Source: Pleurocapsa minor HA4230-MV1 (GTDB taxonomy: Bacteria > Cyanobacteriota > Cyanobacteriia > Cyanobacteriales > Xenococcaceae). Taken from it: DNA of 64,000 bases. The DNA lies in assembly GCA_019359095.1 (NCBI GenBank), contig JAHHHZ010000013.1, positions 248,001 to 312,000 on the forward strand. The letters are read 5' to 3'. A program made the translations under genes and the position numbers. Shown here in pieces: positions 45,447 to 55,400 of this stretch; position 1 is the stretch's first letter; each line of letters opens with the position of its first letter. The notes beneath the pieces are model-generated. The model did not search any database. It worked only from the letters and a program-made list of their open reading frames with translations, and had not been told where the DNA came from.

Positions 45447-46673
45447 CTAAGTTTTAGGTGGAATATAAAACTGGCGACCAATAATTTTACCTAATAAGGA
45501 GGAGCGAGACAGCAGAATTAGACTAGTTAAAAAGATCACTACAGCGACTCTAAGCTTATTGTCCCAGCTTACCTGTAAGTCTCCCCAATAATGAGAACCT
45601 AGCAACACCGTATGACCAACCGCTAAGATCAAACCAGGTACAGTCAAAAGATGAATTCTACGCCAGCGTCTACCCAGTTTTTGTTGTAGGCGATCGCTAC
45701 TAGTAATTGCCGCAGGAAACATCAAGGCTAGACTGAGAATGCCTAATACCATACCCAGACGATGCTGAGGTAACATAAAGGCGATCGCGTCAAGATTCCA
45801 ATTTAAGGAATGGTCTAACATGTGGGCAGTATGAGCCAAGGCGAGGATAAATGCACCCACGCCAATGAGCCGACGATATTGTAAGGGTACTGTCCAGAAG
45901 CCACTGAGAGGACGAGCAATCAATGCCAGCATCAGTAGTAACAATGCACCATGTCCTGTATAGTCCACCATTACATCAGAGCGCAACAGAGTTAAAATCC
46001 CAATTGCTAACGTTACCCAGCCTCCTAGCCTAAACAGTTGGCTACGTCGATCTGCACTCACTTTAGAAGCAGATATGCCTACCCCTAACATCATGGGGGC
46101 TGTACCTAAGCCAAAACAAAGCATTGTCAGTGTACCAGCTAGTAAGCTTCCTGTTTCTACTGCTTTTAGCTGTGCTGTGTATAAAAAGCCACAAGGAATT
46201 AGTCCCCAAGCTCCTCCTAACAGGAAGGGAGTCCACCACTGTTGTTGAGTAGAAAGCTGATTCATCCCCGAATTTAAACGACTGTGAATTTCTCCTGATA
46301 GGGGATGTAAAAAGGGTAGACGTGGTAGCCAGTTGGGTTTTATTTGCCCAATGCCGAACCAAATTAGTAGACTTCCTGTGACGATCGCCATTACTTGCCG
46401 TAGATTACTACCAATACCTGCCAATTGCCCACTGGCAACTACAATTGACCCCACACTACCTAAAGCAGCACCAACCAAGGCATAGCTGATGACTCGACCT
46501 AGATTAAGGAGTAGATGAAATTGCCAACCATTAATTTTTGGCGGGCGATGCTCGTTAGCGTCGCGATCGCCTTGAGACAAGGCTAATGCTACAGTCAATG
46601 GCCCACACATCCCGATGCAGTGACCAAAACTTCCCAAAAATCCCAAAGCAACAATGAGCAGTAAATCTAACAC
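45447..46673 (-). CDS. SafE/UreH-domain multi-pass membrane protein
   Basis: 408 residues with about ten membrane segments. The N-terminal half has the SafE/UreH motif GHCIGMCGP with two Cys (metal or thiol related) and the repeat GGAWGLIPCGFLYTA. The C-terminal half holds further segments with several His, similar to cytochrome/ferric-reductase-like regions. Homologues are associated with sulfite export, cytochrome maturation or metal transport; the function here is open. Confidence 0.75.
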   Translation of the reverse strand: MLDLLLIVALGFLGSFGHCIGMCGPLTVALALSQGDRDANEHRPPKINGWQFHLLLNLGRVISYALVGAALGSVGSIVVASGQLAGIGSNLRQVMAIVTGSLLIWFGIGQIKPNWLPRLPFLHPLSGEIHSRLNSGMNQLSTQQQWWTPFLLGGAWGLIPCGFLYTAQLKAVETGSLLAGTLTMLCFGLGTAPMMLGVGISASKVSADRRSQLFRLGGWVTLAIGILTLLRSDVMVDYTGHGALLLLMLALIARPLSGFWTVPLQYRRLIGVGAFILALAHTAHMLDHSLNWNLDAIAFMLPQHRLGMVLGILSLALMFPAAITSSDRLQQKLGRRWRRIHLLTVPGLILAVGHTVLLGSHYWGDLQVSWDNKLRVAVVIFLTSLILLSRSSLLGKIIGRQFYIPPKT

Positions 46674-47041
46674 TTATTTTGTCTGGCAAAAACTCTCTTT
46701 TATATTCGTAGCAAACTACGCTTAATGTGAATTATCTTCGTTCTAATTTACGAGCTTTTAGCTTTTAGCTTTTAGCTTTTAGCTCTTAGCTTTGAAAAAC
46801 TCCTCACATAATTCCTGCTCGATCAACAATTTATTTGGCAACGCCTGTCTCCGCGTAAATACGTAAATACTGGTAATATTGTAAGCTAAATAAAATTATG
46901 TAAGGGTTTTTATATTTTTCATTAGCTTGGATCACTTTGATCGAAAGTAATTTGTTTGCTTGAGTTTTGCTTAATTTGCGAATATTCGGCTCTCAATAAT
47001 AACTTAAGCAAGAATTTATCGAATTTTTAAATAGATTAATA
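46674..47041. other. Intergenic region upstream of the first GAF giant
   Basis: 368 bp. It holds a heptanucleotide tandem array (46754-46795) and AT-rich DNA that should carry the promoter of the GAF gene. No gene seen. Confidence 0.5.
46754..46795. repeat. Heptanucleotide tandem repeat (GCTTTTA)
   Basis: Four perfect GCTTTTA units followed by GCTCTTA and GCTTTGA. A shorter array of the same unit lies at 56147-56181, so the two arrays bracket the GAF gene pair. Confidence 0.85.
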
Positions 47042-50000
47042 ATGGTTAAAATGTCTAAAAATAAAATTAATAACGGCAAAGATCGATTTAGTTCTGAGTT
47101 AATTGCAAGTGATACTTTCCAGAATCCTATTTTAGCGAATAATGAACAGAACAATCCTACAGTAATAGCAACTCCTCAAGCAGTTATTTCAGGACAAGAA
47201 TTGAAGCAAACTGATTCTCATCCAGAAAAGGTTAACAAAGAAGGGGGCGAATTAATCAAGGTTGAGACAAAATCTCTATACAACAGTCAAGACAAGTCAA
47301 TTTTTCAAATCATCAAAGCTAGAACAGCAGCTATTTTAGTAGGTAGTGCGGTGATGTTGCCTATCCTAGCAATAGGGACAGCAACTTACTATTTTGGTAG
47401 TCAAGCTGTTAACAAACAAACAATCCTCTCAAAACGAACCAATAATAATGGCTTAGCTGAAACAGAGTTAGCACGACAACAAAAACTACTGGCAGGTTTA
47501 TTAATTGCTACTGGAACAACAGCTTTGCTAGCTGGCACTGTGGCTACTTTGGGGACAAAACGGCTGCTAGATGCGGTATCTAAAAGATCTAGAGAAGAAA
47601 GCACAGAAGCTACGGAAACCGAGGTAGATAAAGAGTTTATTCATAATTTAAGCCACTCAGTTTCACAGCCAGATGTTCTCAAAGCCATTGTAGAAGAAGC
47701 ACGCACCTATCTAAATTGCGATCGCGTTGTCGTTTATAGCCTTAATCAAGATCGATACGGCGTGATAGTCGCAGAATCAGTTGCTCTTGGCTATACTCAA
47801 TGGCTGGATATGACCATCGAAGATCCTTGTTTTGAAGCTAGATATCTCGATCAGTACCGTGATGGCAGAGTACGGGCAATTAATGATATTAGTAAAGTTG
47901 AAATGACTCCTTGTCATAAAGAGCAGCTAGAAGCCATGGAGGTTAAGGCTAATCTGGTCACGCCTATAGTTAATGAGGGAAATTTATTTGGCTTATTGGT
48001 AGCCCATCAATGTGAAACATCACGAGAGTGGCAAACAGGAGAAATTGATTTTTTACACCAGCTAGCTAAAAAAGCAGGTTTAGCTCTGAAAAACGCTCAG
48101 TTACTAGATAATCTGGTTCGTCTGCAAACTCAAGCAGAAACGGAGAGGCAATGGACTAACTATTTTACCGATGCGATTCAATATATCCGTCAATCGATTA
48201 AGCAAGAAGATATCCTAGAAATTACTGTCGAAGAAGTACGTCGAGTGATGATGTGCGATCGCGTGGTAGTTTATAGTCTCAATCAAGCTCGATATGGTGT
48301 GGTTGTAGCCGAATCAGTAGCTGCTGGCTATTCCAGAGCATTAAACAAAACTATTGACGATCCTTGTTTTGCAGCCAGATATCTCGATAAATACCGCGAT
48401 GGCAGAGTCAGAGCCATCAATAACATCTACGAAGCGGGAATGACTCAATGCTATCTCGAACAGCTAGAAACGTTAGAAGTCAAGGCAAATCTAGTTACGC
48501 CGATCCTCAATGAAGGCAAGCTATTTGGTTTACTGGTAGCGCATCAGTGTAGTGAGCCTCGTAACTGGCAGGACTACGAAATCCGCTGGGTGACACAAAT
48601 TGCCACTCAAGTTGGTTTTGCTTTAGATAATGCCCAAGTATTAGCCGAGTCTACTACCATTCAGGCTCAAGCAGAAAGAGAACGAAAATGGACTAACTAT
48701 TTTACCGATGCGATTCAATATATCCGTCAATCGATTAAGCAAGAAGATATCCTAGAAATTACTGTCGAAGAAGTACGTCGAGTGATGATGTGCGATCGCG
48801 TGGTAGTTTATAGTCTCAATCAAGCTCGATATGGTGTGGTTGTAGCCGAATCAGTAGCTGCTGGCTATTCCAGAGCATTAAACAAAACTATTGACGATCC
48901 TTGTTTTGCAGCCAGATATCTCGATAAATACCGCGATGGCAGAGTCAGAGCCATCAATAACATCTACGAAGCGGGAATGACTCAATGCTATCTCGAACAG
49001 CTAGAAACGTTAGAAGTCAAGGCAAATCTAGTTACGCCGATCCTCAATGAAGGCAAGCTATTTGGCTTACTGGTAGCTCATCAGTGTAGTGAATCTCGTA
49101 ACTGGCAGGACTACGAAATCCGTTGGGTGACACAAATTGCCACTCAAGTTGGTTTTGCTTTAGATAATGCCCAAGTATTGGCCGAATCTACTACCATGCA
49201 GGCTCAAGCAGAAAGAGAACGAAAATGGACTAACTACTTTACCGATGCGATTCAATATATCCGTCAATCGATTAAGCAAGAAGATATCCTAGAAATTACT
49301 GTCGAAGAAGTACGTCGAGTCATGATGTGCGATCGCGTGGTAGTTTATAGTCTCAATCAAGCTCGATATGGTGTGGTTGTAGCCGAATCAGTAGCCCCTG
49401 GATATCCTAGGGCATTAAATAAAACTATTGAGGATCCTTGTTTTGCAGCCAAATATCTCGATAAATACCGCGATGGTAGAGTTAGAGCCATCAATAACAT
49501 CTACGAAGCGGGAATGACTCAATGCTACATCGCACAGCTAGAAACTTTAGAAGTCAAGGCGAATCTAGTTACGCCGATCCTCAATGAAGGCAAGCTATTT
49601 GGTTTACTGGTAGCTCATCAGTGTAGTGAGCCTCGTAACTGGCAGGACTACGAAATCCGCTGGGTGACACAGATTGCCACTCAAGTTGGTTTTGCTTTAG
49701 ATAATGCCACACTCCTAAAAAAATTAAAACATGATGGTTTGCCAACGCAACTATTAAACAATTTTAGTCTTGGTATTAGTGAAGAACTCAACACATCCCA
49801 ACTTTTGAAAATCTCAGTTGAACAAGCTCGTAAAGTAATCAAGCTCGATCGCGCTATGGTCTATCAGTTTGATGCTAGTTGGAACGGAAATATCGTAGCA
49901 GAATCAGTTGTTCCTGGTTATCCTAGAGGATTAAATTCTCAGATTAAAGACCCCTGTTTTGCCAAAGAATATGGCGAAAAATATCGTCAAGGTAGAATCA

Positions 50001-50902
50001 AAGCGATGCCTTTATGCGAAGCGGTATCCTTTAGGACGGCTAGCTTCGCAATCGCGAATATTCATCAGGCTAATTTAACAGACTGTCACTTAGAACAACT
50101 AGAATCACTAGCAGTAAAGGCTAGTCTGGTAGTACCAATTTTGCAGGGCGATCGATTATTTGGTTTACTAATTGGACATCAATGTGAAAAACCCCGCTGG
50201 TGGTTACAGTCAGAAATAGATTTATTTGCTCAACTAGCTCTGCAATTGGGATTTGCTCTAGATCGAGTTAAGTTAAGAGACGAATTGGATCTAGCCCAAG
50301 ATATCCAAAGAAATCAGGACGATCGACAGCAGCTAGAACAACAGAATCTCAACCACAAGATATCAGAACTACTAAAAGAAAATCAGGCTGCATTACAAAG
50401 TCTTCAGACTAAAATTAGCCGTCAATCATCAGCGACGGGCGATTTTATCAATCAAATCTCAGAAATGAGCCAAAAGACTAACGCAATTATTAATGAAGAT
50501 AATATTAACGTTGCCAGAAAAGCGATCGCCCCAACCACAGATAAAATCGAGATGCTCAATCAGTCGCACCAAATGGTTAACCCGATCGACGATCTCAAAG
50601 AAAAGATGGATTACCCAGTCAAACCAACAAAACCAGCTCAGTTACCAATGGGAGAAATTAACGTTGAAGTGAGTGAGATAACTTTAAACCCACCAAACAT
50701 ATATAATCCTGAGCTAGATTTCATTACAGGACAATTTACTGAAAGCTCTCAATCAGCACCGAGTTTAATCTTAATGAATCAATTTATCGGCGAGATTACT
50801 AATTTATCCAGTCAGATTTCCCAGCAATCTTTATTCGTCACCGAGTCTTTCCAGAAGCTTGCTGCATTTACCAGAGAGCTATCAGAACAGGATAAGTCTT
50901 AA
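47042..50902 (+). CDS. Membrane-anchored five-GAF sensor protein with remnant chemoreceptor tail
   Basis: 1286 residues. Two membrane segments (about 95-118 and 149-170) are followed by GAF1 (about 197-355), three near-identical GAFs with a 179-residue period (starting at 371, 550 and 729), GAF5 (about 920-1090) and a helical tail. Each GAF carries the DPCF motif, and a second Cys about 28 residues on: CH in GAF1 (C263, C291-H292) and GAF5, CY in GAF2-4. That pair resembles DXCF cyanobacteriochromes. GAF5 has a 15-residue repeat-derived insertion between them. The tail ends LSSQISQQSLFVTESFQKLA, like the end of a PilJ-type chemoreceptor domain, but the CheA/CheW-binding tip is absent. No kinase or cyclase output. 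Role: probably sensing, partner unknown. Confidence 0.85.
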   Translation: MVKMSKNKINNGKDRFSSELIASDTFQNPILANNEQNNPTVIATPQAVISGQELKQTDSHPEKVNKEGGELIKVETKSLYNSQDKSIFQIIKARTAAILVGSAVMLPILAIGTATYYFGSQAVNKQTILSKRTNNNGLAETELARQQKLLAGLLIATGTTALLAGTVATLGTKRLLDAVSKRSREESTEATETEVDKEFIHNLSHSVSQPDVLKAIVEEARTYLNCDRVVVYSLNQDRYGVIVAESVALGYTQWLDMTIEDPCFEARYLDQYRDGRVRAINDISKVEMTPCHKEQLEAMEVKANLVTPIVNEGNLFGLLVAHQCETSREWQTGEIDFLHQLAKKAGLALKNAQLLDNLVRLQTQAETERQWTNYFTDAIQYIRQSIKQEDILEITVEEVRRVMMCDRVVVYSLNQARYGVVVAESVAAGYSRALNKTIDDPCFAARYLDKYRDGRVRAINNIYEAGMTQCYLEQLETLEVKANLVTPILNEGKLFGLLVAHQCSEPRNWQDYEIRWVTQIATQVGFALDNAQVLAESTTIQAQAERERKWTNYFTDAIQYIRQSIKQEDILEITVEEVRRVMMCDRVVVYSLNQARYGVVVAESVAAGYSRALNKTIDDPCFAARYLDKYRDGRVRAINNIYEAGMTQCYLEQLETLEVKANLVTPILNEGKLFGLLVAHQCSESRNWQDYEIRWVTQIATQVGFALDNAQVLAESTTMQAQAERERKWTNYFTDAIQYIRQSIKQEDILEITVEEVRRVMMCDRVVVYSLNQARYGVVVAESVAPGYPRALNKTIEDPCFAAKYLDKYRDGRVRAINNIYEAGMTQCYIAQLETLEVKANLVTPILNEGKLFGLLVAHQCSEPRNWQDYEIRWVTQIATQVGFALDNATLLKKLKHDGLPTQLLNNFSLGISEELNTSQLLKISVEQARKVIKLDRAMVYQFDASWNGNIVAESVVPGYPRGLNSQIKDPCFAKEYGEKYRQGRIKAMPLCEAVSFRTASFAIANIHQANLTDCHLEQLESLAVKASLVVPILQGDRLFGLLIGHQCEKPRWWLQSEIDLFAQLALQLGFALDRVKLRDELDLAQDIQRNQDDRQQLEQQNLNHKISELLKENQAALQSLQTKISRQSSATGDFINQISEMSQKTNAIINEDNINVARKAIAPTTDKIEMLNQSHQMVNPIDDLKEKMDYPVKPTKPAQLPMGEINVEVSEITLNPPNIYNPELDFITGQFTESSQSAPSLILMNQFIGEITNLSSQISQQSLFVTESFQKLAAFTRELSEQDKS
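50006..50050. repeat. 45-bp repeat inserted in the fifth GAF domain
   Basis: Contains GCGAAGCGGTATCCTTTAGG and CTAGCTTCGC modules found in intergenic repeats at 15390, 19205 and 60590. Its removal restores the usual GAF sequence in frame (RIKA directly before IANIH) and rebuilds a HIP1 site. Confidence 0.8.
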
Positions 50903-50943
50903 AATCATAATCATTAATCAGACTTGGTAGTGTAGCAATATTA

Positions 50944-51978
50944 CTAATCTAAAGGTATAAAACCTGCTTTAGTGATTAGCTTTTGACCTTGAGGTGTTAG
51001 CAGGAAATTGGCATAAGCTTGACCGATTTGTGAATCAGCTCTATTTTCCACAAATGTCACATATAGATAGTGAGTTAAAGGATATTGGGCAGTACGCAGT
51101 GCTTGAAAATTTGATTTATTACGACGTTTGGGACAATCAGAAGCAGGTACAAGAGGCTGTTGATAAGGAGCTACTAAGTCATCTTTTGCCCGCCCTAGAG
51201 GCAATAGTTTAATTGAACATTGGGAAATAATTGCTGCGGTGGAATCATAGTAAATCCCCCCAGGATGACTGGCTAGTTGACGAAGAGCTTCAGTTGTTGT
51301 GGGGACAAATTCTACGTTTAGAGCAAACTGTTGATTTTGCAGAATTTTCAGCTTAAAAATATCAACTAGATCTCCCGTGCTAGGAGGACGAGAATAAACA
51401 GTAATTGGTAAATCTAGACCACCTACCTCTCGCCAATTAGAAATTTTCCCCGTGTAAATTGCTTGGAGTTGACTCTTAGTCAAACCAGGGACATTGAGTT
51501 TAGGGTGAACAGCTACAGCAAGACTGTCCACAGCTACTGGTACTTGTTTAAGCTTTAAACCTTGTTGTTTGGCTAATGCATATTCTTCTGGACTTAGAGA
51601 ATAAGAAGACTGTACAAAAGCTAACTGACCCTTGAGTAGCATTGCGATCGCTGGTCTAGAGCCTGGCGGTTGATTTTTTGGTTGTATATAGCGTAACTGT
51701 ATTTCTGGTCGCTCTGACTGAATAACTGAATCTACTGCTAAACGTAGAGAAGCCCAAGCAGTGCTACCACCATAGTTAAAAACCCCAGTTGCGACATTTG
51801 GTACGCGAGCAAAATCAGGAATATTTTGGCTATTTTCCGTAATTTCTAGGCTGGATTGGGATAATTGCCCAATTCCTCTGCCAATTAATCCGATTGACCA
51901 TGCCAAAGCAATCAAAGCTGCCATACCTACAGTAATTAAAGTCAACTTTTCATAGCTTCTCTCACGCAGATTACCCAT
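50944..51978 (-). CDS. PstS-like periplasmic binding protein with membrane anchor
   Basis: 344 residues. An N-terminal membrane segment (about 14-33), then a type II periplasmic-binding domain of the PBP-like/PstS group (GVFNYGGSTAWASLR, LAFVQSSYSLSPEEYALAKQ, LAVAVHPKLNVPGLTKSQLQ, ISNWREVGGLDLPITVYSRP, LYVTFVENR, FLLTPQGQKLITKAGFIPL). The phosphate-binding residues of classical PstS are not obviously kept, and no pst transporter genes are near. Its place between two GAF giants, on the opposite strand, raises the idea that it presents a ligand to them, which is unproven. Confidence 0.82.
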   Translation of the reverse strand: MGNLRERSYEKLTLITVGMAALIALAWSIGLIGRGIGQLSQSSLEITENSQNIPDFARVPNVATGVFNYGGSTAWASLRLAVDSVIQSERPEIQLRYIQPKNQPPGSRPAIAMLLKGQLAFVQSSYSLSPEEYALAKQQGLKLKQVPVAVDSLAVAVHPKLNVPGLTKSQLQAIYTGKISNWREVGGLDLPITVYSRPPSTGDLVDIFKLKILQNQQFALNVEFVPTTTEALRQLASHPGGIYYDSTAAIISQCSIKLLPLGRAKDDLVAPYQQPLVPASDCPKRRNKSNFQALRTAQYPLTHYLYVTFVENRADSQIGQAYANFLLTPQGQKLITKAGFIPLD

Positions 51979-52475
51979 AACATTAATTGAAGAGTAAGTA
52001 ATATATTGATTCTTTTTTCATACTACGTGAAAATGACGACTAAAGATTTGTCTAATTTTTTTCTTGGTTACATGGCAGAATAACCTGTCACGCAAGGTAT
52101 AGAATAACTAACTTTTGCTTGTAACTAACAATAAATAAATCAATGTAGACAAAAGAAATTTTGAGGAGTTTGTGTTAATTTGTATACAATAGAGTTTTAA
52201 GTAATTTTACGGAAGAGATTTTGCCAACATTGTTTTGTCGGATCGCACAAGGTACAAATGATTAGGATTAAAAGTATGAGTTTAAGAACAAAAAGATCAA
52301 GAAATAAAGTCAATCTCAAAACTTAGATTTAGAGAGCAAGCAAGATAAAATTCATTTAATCAATTTGATCTGAGCAGTACGATACTAAAAATTATCTGGA
52401 ATAGTTTAATAATTTTTTTAAAATAATAAATCTTAGTTTTTTCAAGGTTGCGGAAGCTATCTATCAAAATGATCA
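51979..52475. other. Intergenic region upstream of the second GAF giant
   Basis: 497 bp, AT-rich, holding the divergent promoters of the PstS-like gene and the second GAF gene. I see no gene, repeat or clear operator. Confidence 0.5.
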
Positions 52476-55400
52476 ATGATTCAATCTCCTAATATAGAAC
52501 AAAACAACCATCAAAATCTTGAAGAACTTTTCAAAGTTACTGTCGAAACAACTAGAAAAAACCTTAAGTGCGATCGCGTCATAATCTATGATGCAAGTGA
52601 ATTACCTCGATCAGAAGTGATAGCAGAATCTGTTGACTCTGTATATGCTGGGATTTTGGGACAGACAATTATAGATCCTTTTTTAGGAGGTGATTATTTA
52701 GAAACGTATTGCTATGGTCAGGCTGTGGCTATAGATAATATAGACAACGCAAATATAGCTCAAAATCAATTAGAAGATTTAAAAAAGTTAAAGATCAAAA
52801 GTCTGGCGATCGCTCCAATTTCTGTTGACAATAAGTTATTAGCATTTTTAGTTGCTCATCAATGTTCTAGACTTCAACCCTGGCATTCTCAAGCAGTCGC
52901 TCTTTTGACAGAGAAAGCTAACATAACGGGCTATGCTCTGGCAAGTATTCTCAAAGCTGAGAAGTCAAAAGTCAATTTTACCAAACAGGCAATAGAGACT
53001 CAACAGGAAGGAAATTCTCAAACAATGGATCGAGCAAAAAATGTAAATGAGAACGGAAATGGGAAGATTAAACCGATACAAAGCACTGGGATTCAAGAGA
53101 ATATTAATAATTCGCTTGCCGATGTTAATGATAAAATAGCTGCGGAGTTGGGACAAGAAGATATCCTCAAGACGACAGTCCATGAAGTACGAAATCTGCT
53201 AAATTGCGATCGCGTGCTGGTTTATAGTCTAGACGAAAATAATCGCGGCATAGTAATAGCCGAATCTGTTGCTGCACAATGGACTAAAGCTCAGGGAAGA
53301 ATGATTGACGATCCTTGTTTAGCCGTTAGATACATAGAGGAATATCGTCATGGTAGAGTTCGTGCTTTAGATGACATTCAGAATGCAAATGTAACTCCTT
53401 GTTACCTCGAACAGTTAGAAGAACTGGAAGTCAAAGCTAACTTAGTTGCACCAATTGTTAGTGAAGACAAATTATTTGGCCTATTAATTGCTCACCAGTG
53501 TTCTGAAACTCGCAATTGGCAACAACAAGAAATTAACTGGATCACCGAAATTGCTACTCAAGTAGGTCTTATGCTTGAATATACCAAAGTATTTGCCCAA
53601 ACAGAGTCCAAAGAACAGGAACGATTAGCGGTAAATGAAAGCCAATGGAATGATCTTTTGACTGATGCGATTCAGTATATTCGTCAGTCTCTCAGCCAAG
53701 AAGAGATCTTAAAAGCCAGCGTTAAAGAAGTACGTAGAGTTTTAGAATGCGATCGCGTTGTTGTTTACAGTCTCAACCAGAATTTTCGCTATGGCACAGT
53801 AATCGCCGAATCCGTTGCCCCTGGCTGGATAAAAGCTTTGAATCAGGAAATAGACGACCCCTGTTTTGAACCGACTTATCGCGAAAAATATCTCAACGGT
53901 AGAGTTAGAGCGTGGAAAAATATTTATGAGTCTGGCTTGACTACATGTTATATCGAGCAACTAGAAGCTCTAGAAGTTAAAGCTAATTTAGTTACGCCAA
54001 TCCTTAGCGAAGGAAAACTGTTTGGCTTGTTGGTAGCGCACCAATGTTCTGACTTTCGTGATTGGCAACAGCCTGAAATTCGTTGGGTAGCCCAAATTGC
54101 TACTCAGGCTGGGTTTGCCCTCGATAACGCTAAACTATTAGCTGATGCTAAACAGCTACAACATCAGCTAGAAAATGAAGCTAAACTCACCAAGTATTTC
54201 ACCGATGCTGTTCGTTACATTCGCGAATCTCTGCACCAAGAAGATATCCTAGAAATTAGTGTCGAAGAAGTACGCAGGGTTTTAGAATGCGATCGCGTAG
54301 TTGTATATAGTCTTAACGAAAATTTTCGCTATGGCTCGGTAATCGCTGAATCCGTTGCGCCTGGTTGGACAAGAGCTTTAAACAAGGAAATAGACGATCC
54401 CTGTTTTGAACCAACTTATCGAGACAAATATCGCAATGGTAGAGTTCGCGCTTGGAGTAATATTTATGAAGCAGGAATGACCCAATGTTACATCGACCAG
54501 CTAGAAAAGCTACAGGTTAAAGCTAATCTAGTTACGCCAATTGTGAGCGAAGGTGAACTATTTGGTTTATTGGTTGCTCACCAATGTTCTGACTTCCGCG
54601 ACTGGCAACAGCCTGAAATTCGCTGGGTAACCCAGATTGCGACTCAAGTTGGTTTTGCTCTCGATAACGCCGAACTACTAGTTAATGCTAAACAATTACA
54701 ACAGCAGGTAGAAGATGAGAGCAAGTGGACAGATTACTTTACCGATGCTACCCAAAATATTCGGCTCTCCCTGAAAACAGGGGATATTCTCAATACTAGC
54801 GTTCGAGAGATACGGAGAATATTAGAATGCGATCGCGTGGTAGTCTACGGTATGAACTCGGATCATCATGGTCTGATTATTGCCGAATCAGTCGCTTCTG
54901 GTTGGACTAGAGCCAAAGGCAAAGTAATCAAAGATCCTTGCTTTGAAACCAGATATCTCGACAAGTATCGCAACGGTAGAGTTCGCGCTTGGAGTAATAT
55001 TTATGAAGCAGGAATGACCCAATGCTACATCGATCAGCTAGAAAAACTAGAGGTGAAAGCCAATCTAGTTACGCCTATCATTAGCGAAGGTGAACTATTT
55101 GGATTGCTGGTTGCTCATCAATGTTCTGACTTCCGTGAATGGCAACAGCCTGAGATTCGCTGGGTAACCCAGATTGCGACTCAAGTTGGTTTTGCTCTCG
55201 ATAACGCCAAACTTTTAGAACAGCTAGAAGAATCTAACAATACAAGCGATCGCTTATCCCATCAGCAACATCAGCAAACAGAAAGCCTCAAGCATCAAGT
55301 GGTTGAAATGCTAGCAAATAATGGAGACGCTTATCAAACTCTCTCCCAAGAAGCTATGCGCCAATCTGAAACTACGATTAATGTTCTACACCAAATTCAA

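Noticed and set aside
46063-46362. Minus-strand ORF of 99 codons
   Set aside because: Shadow frame inside the SafE/UreH-like gene.
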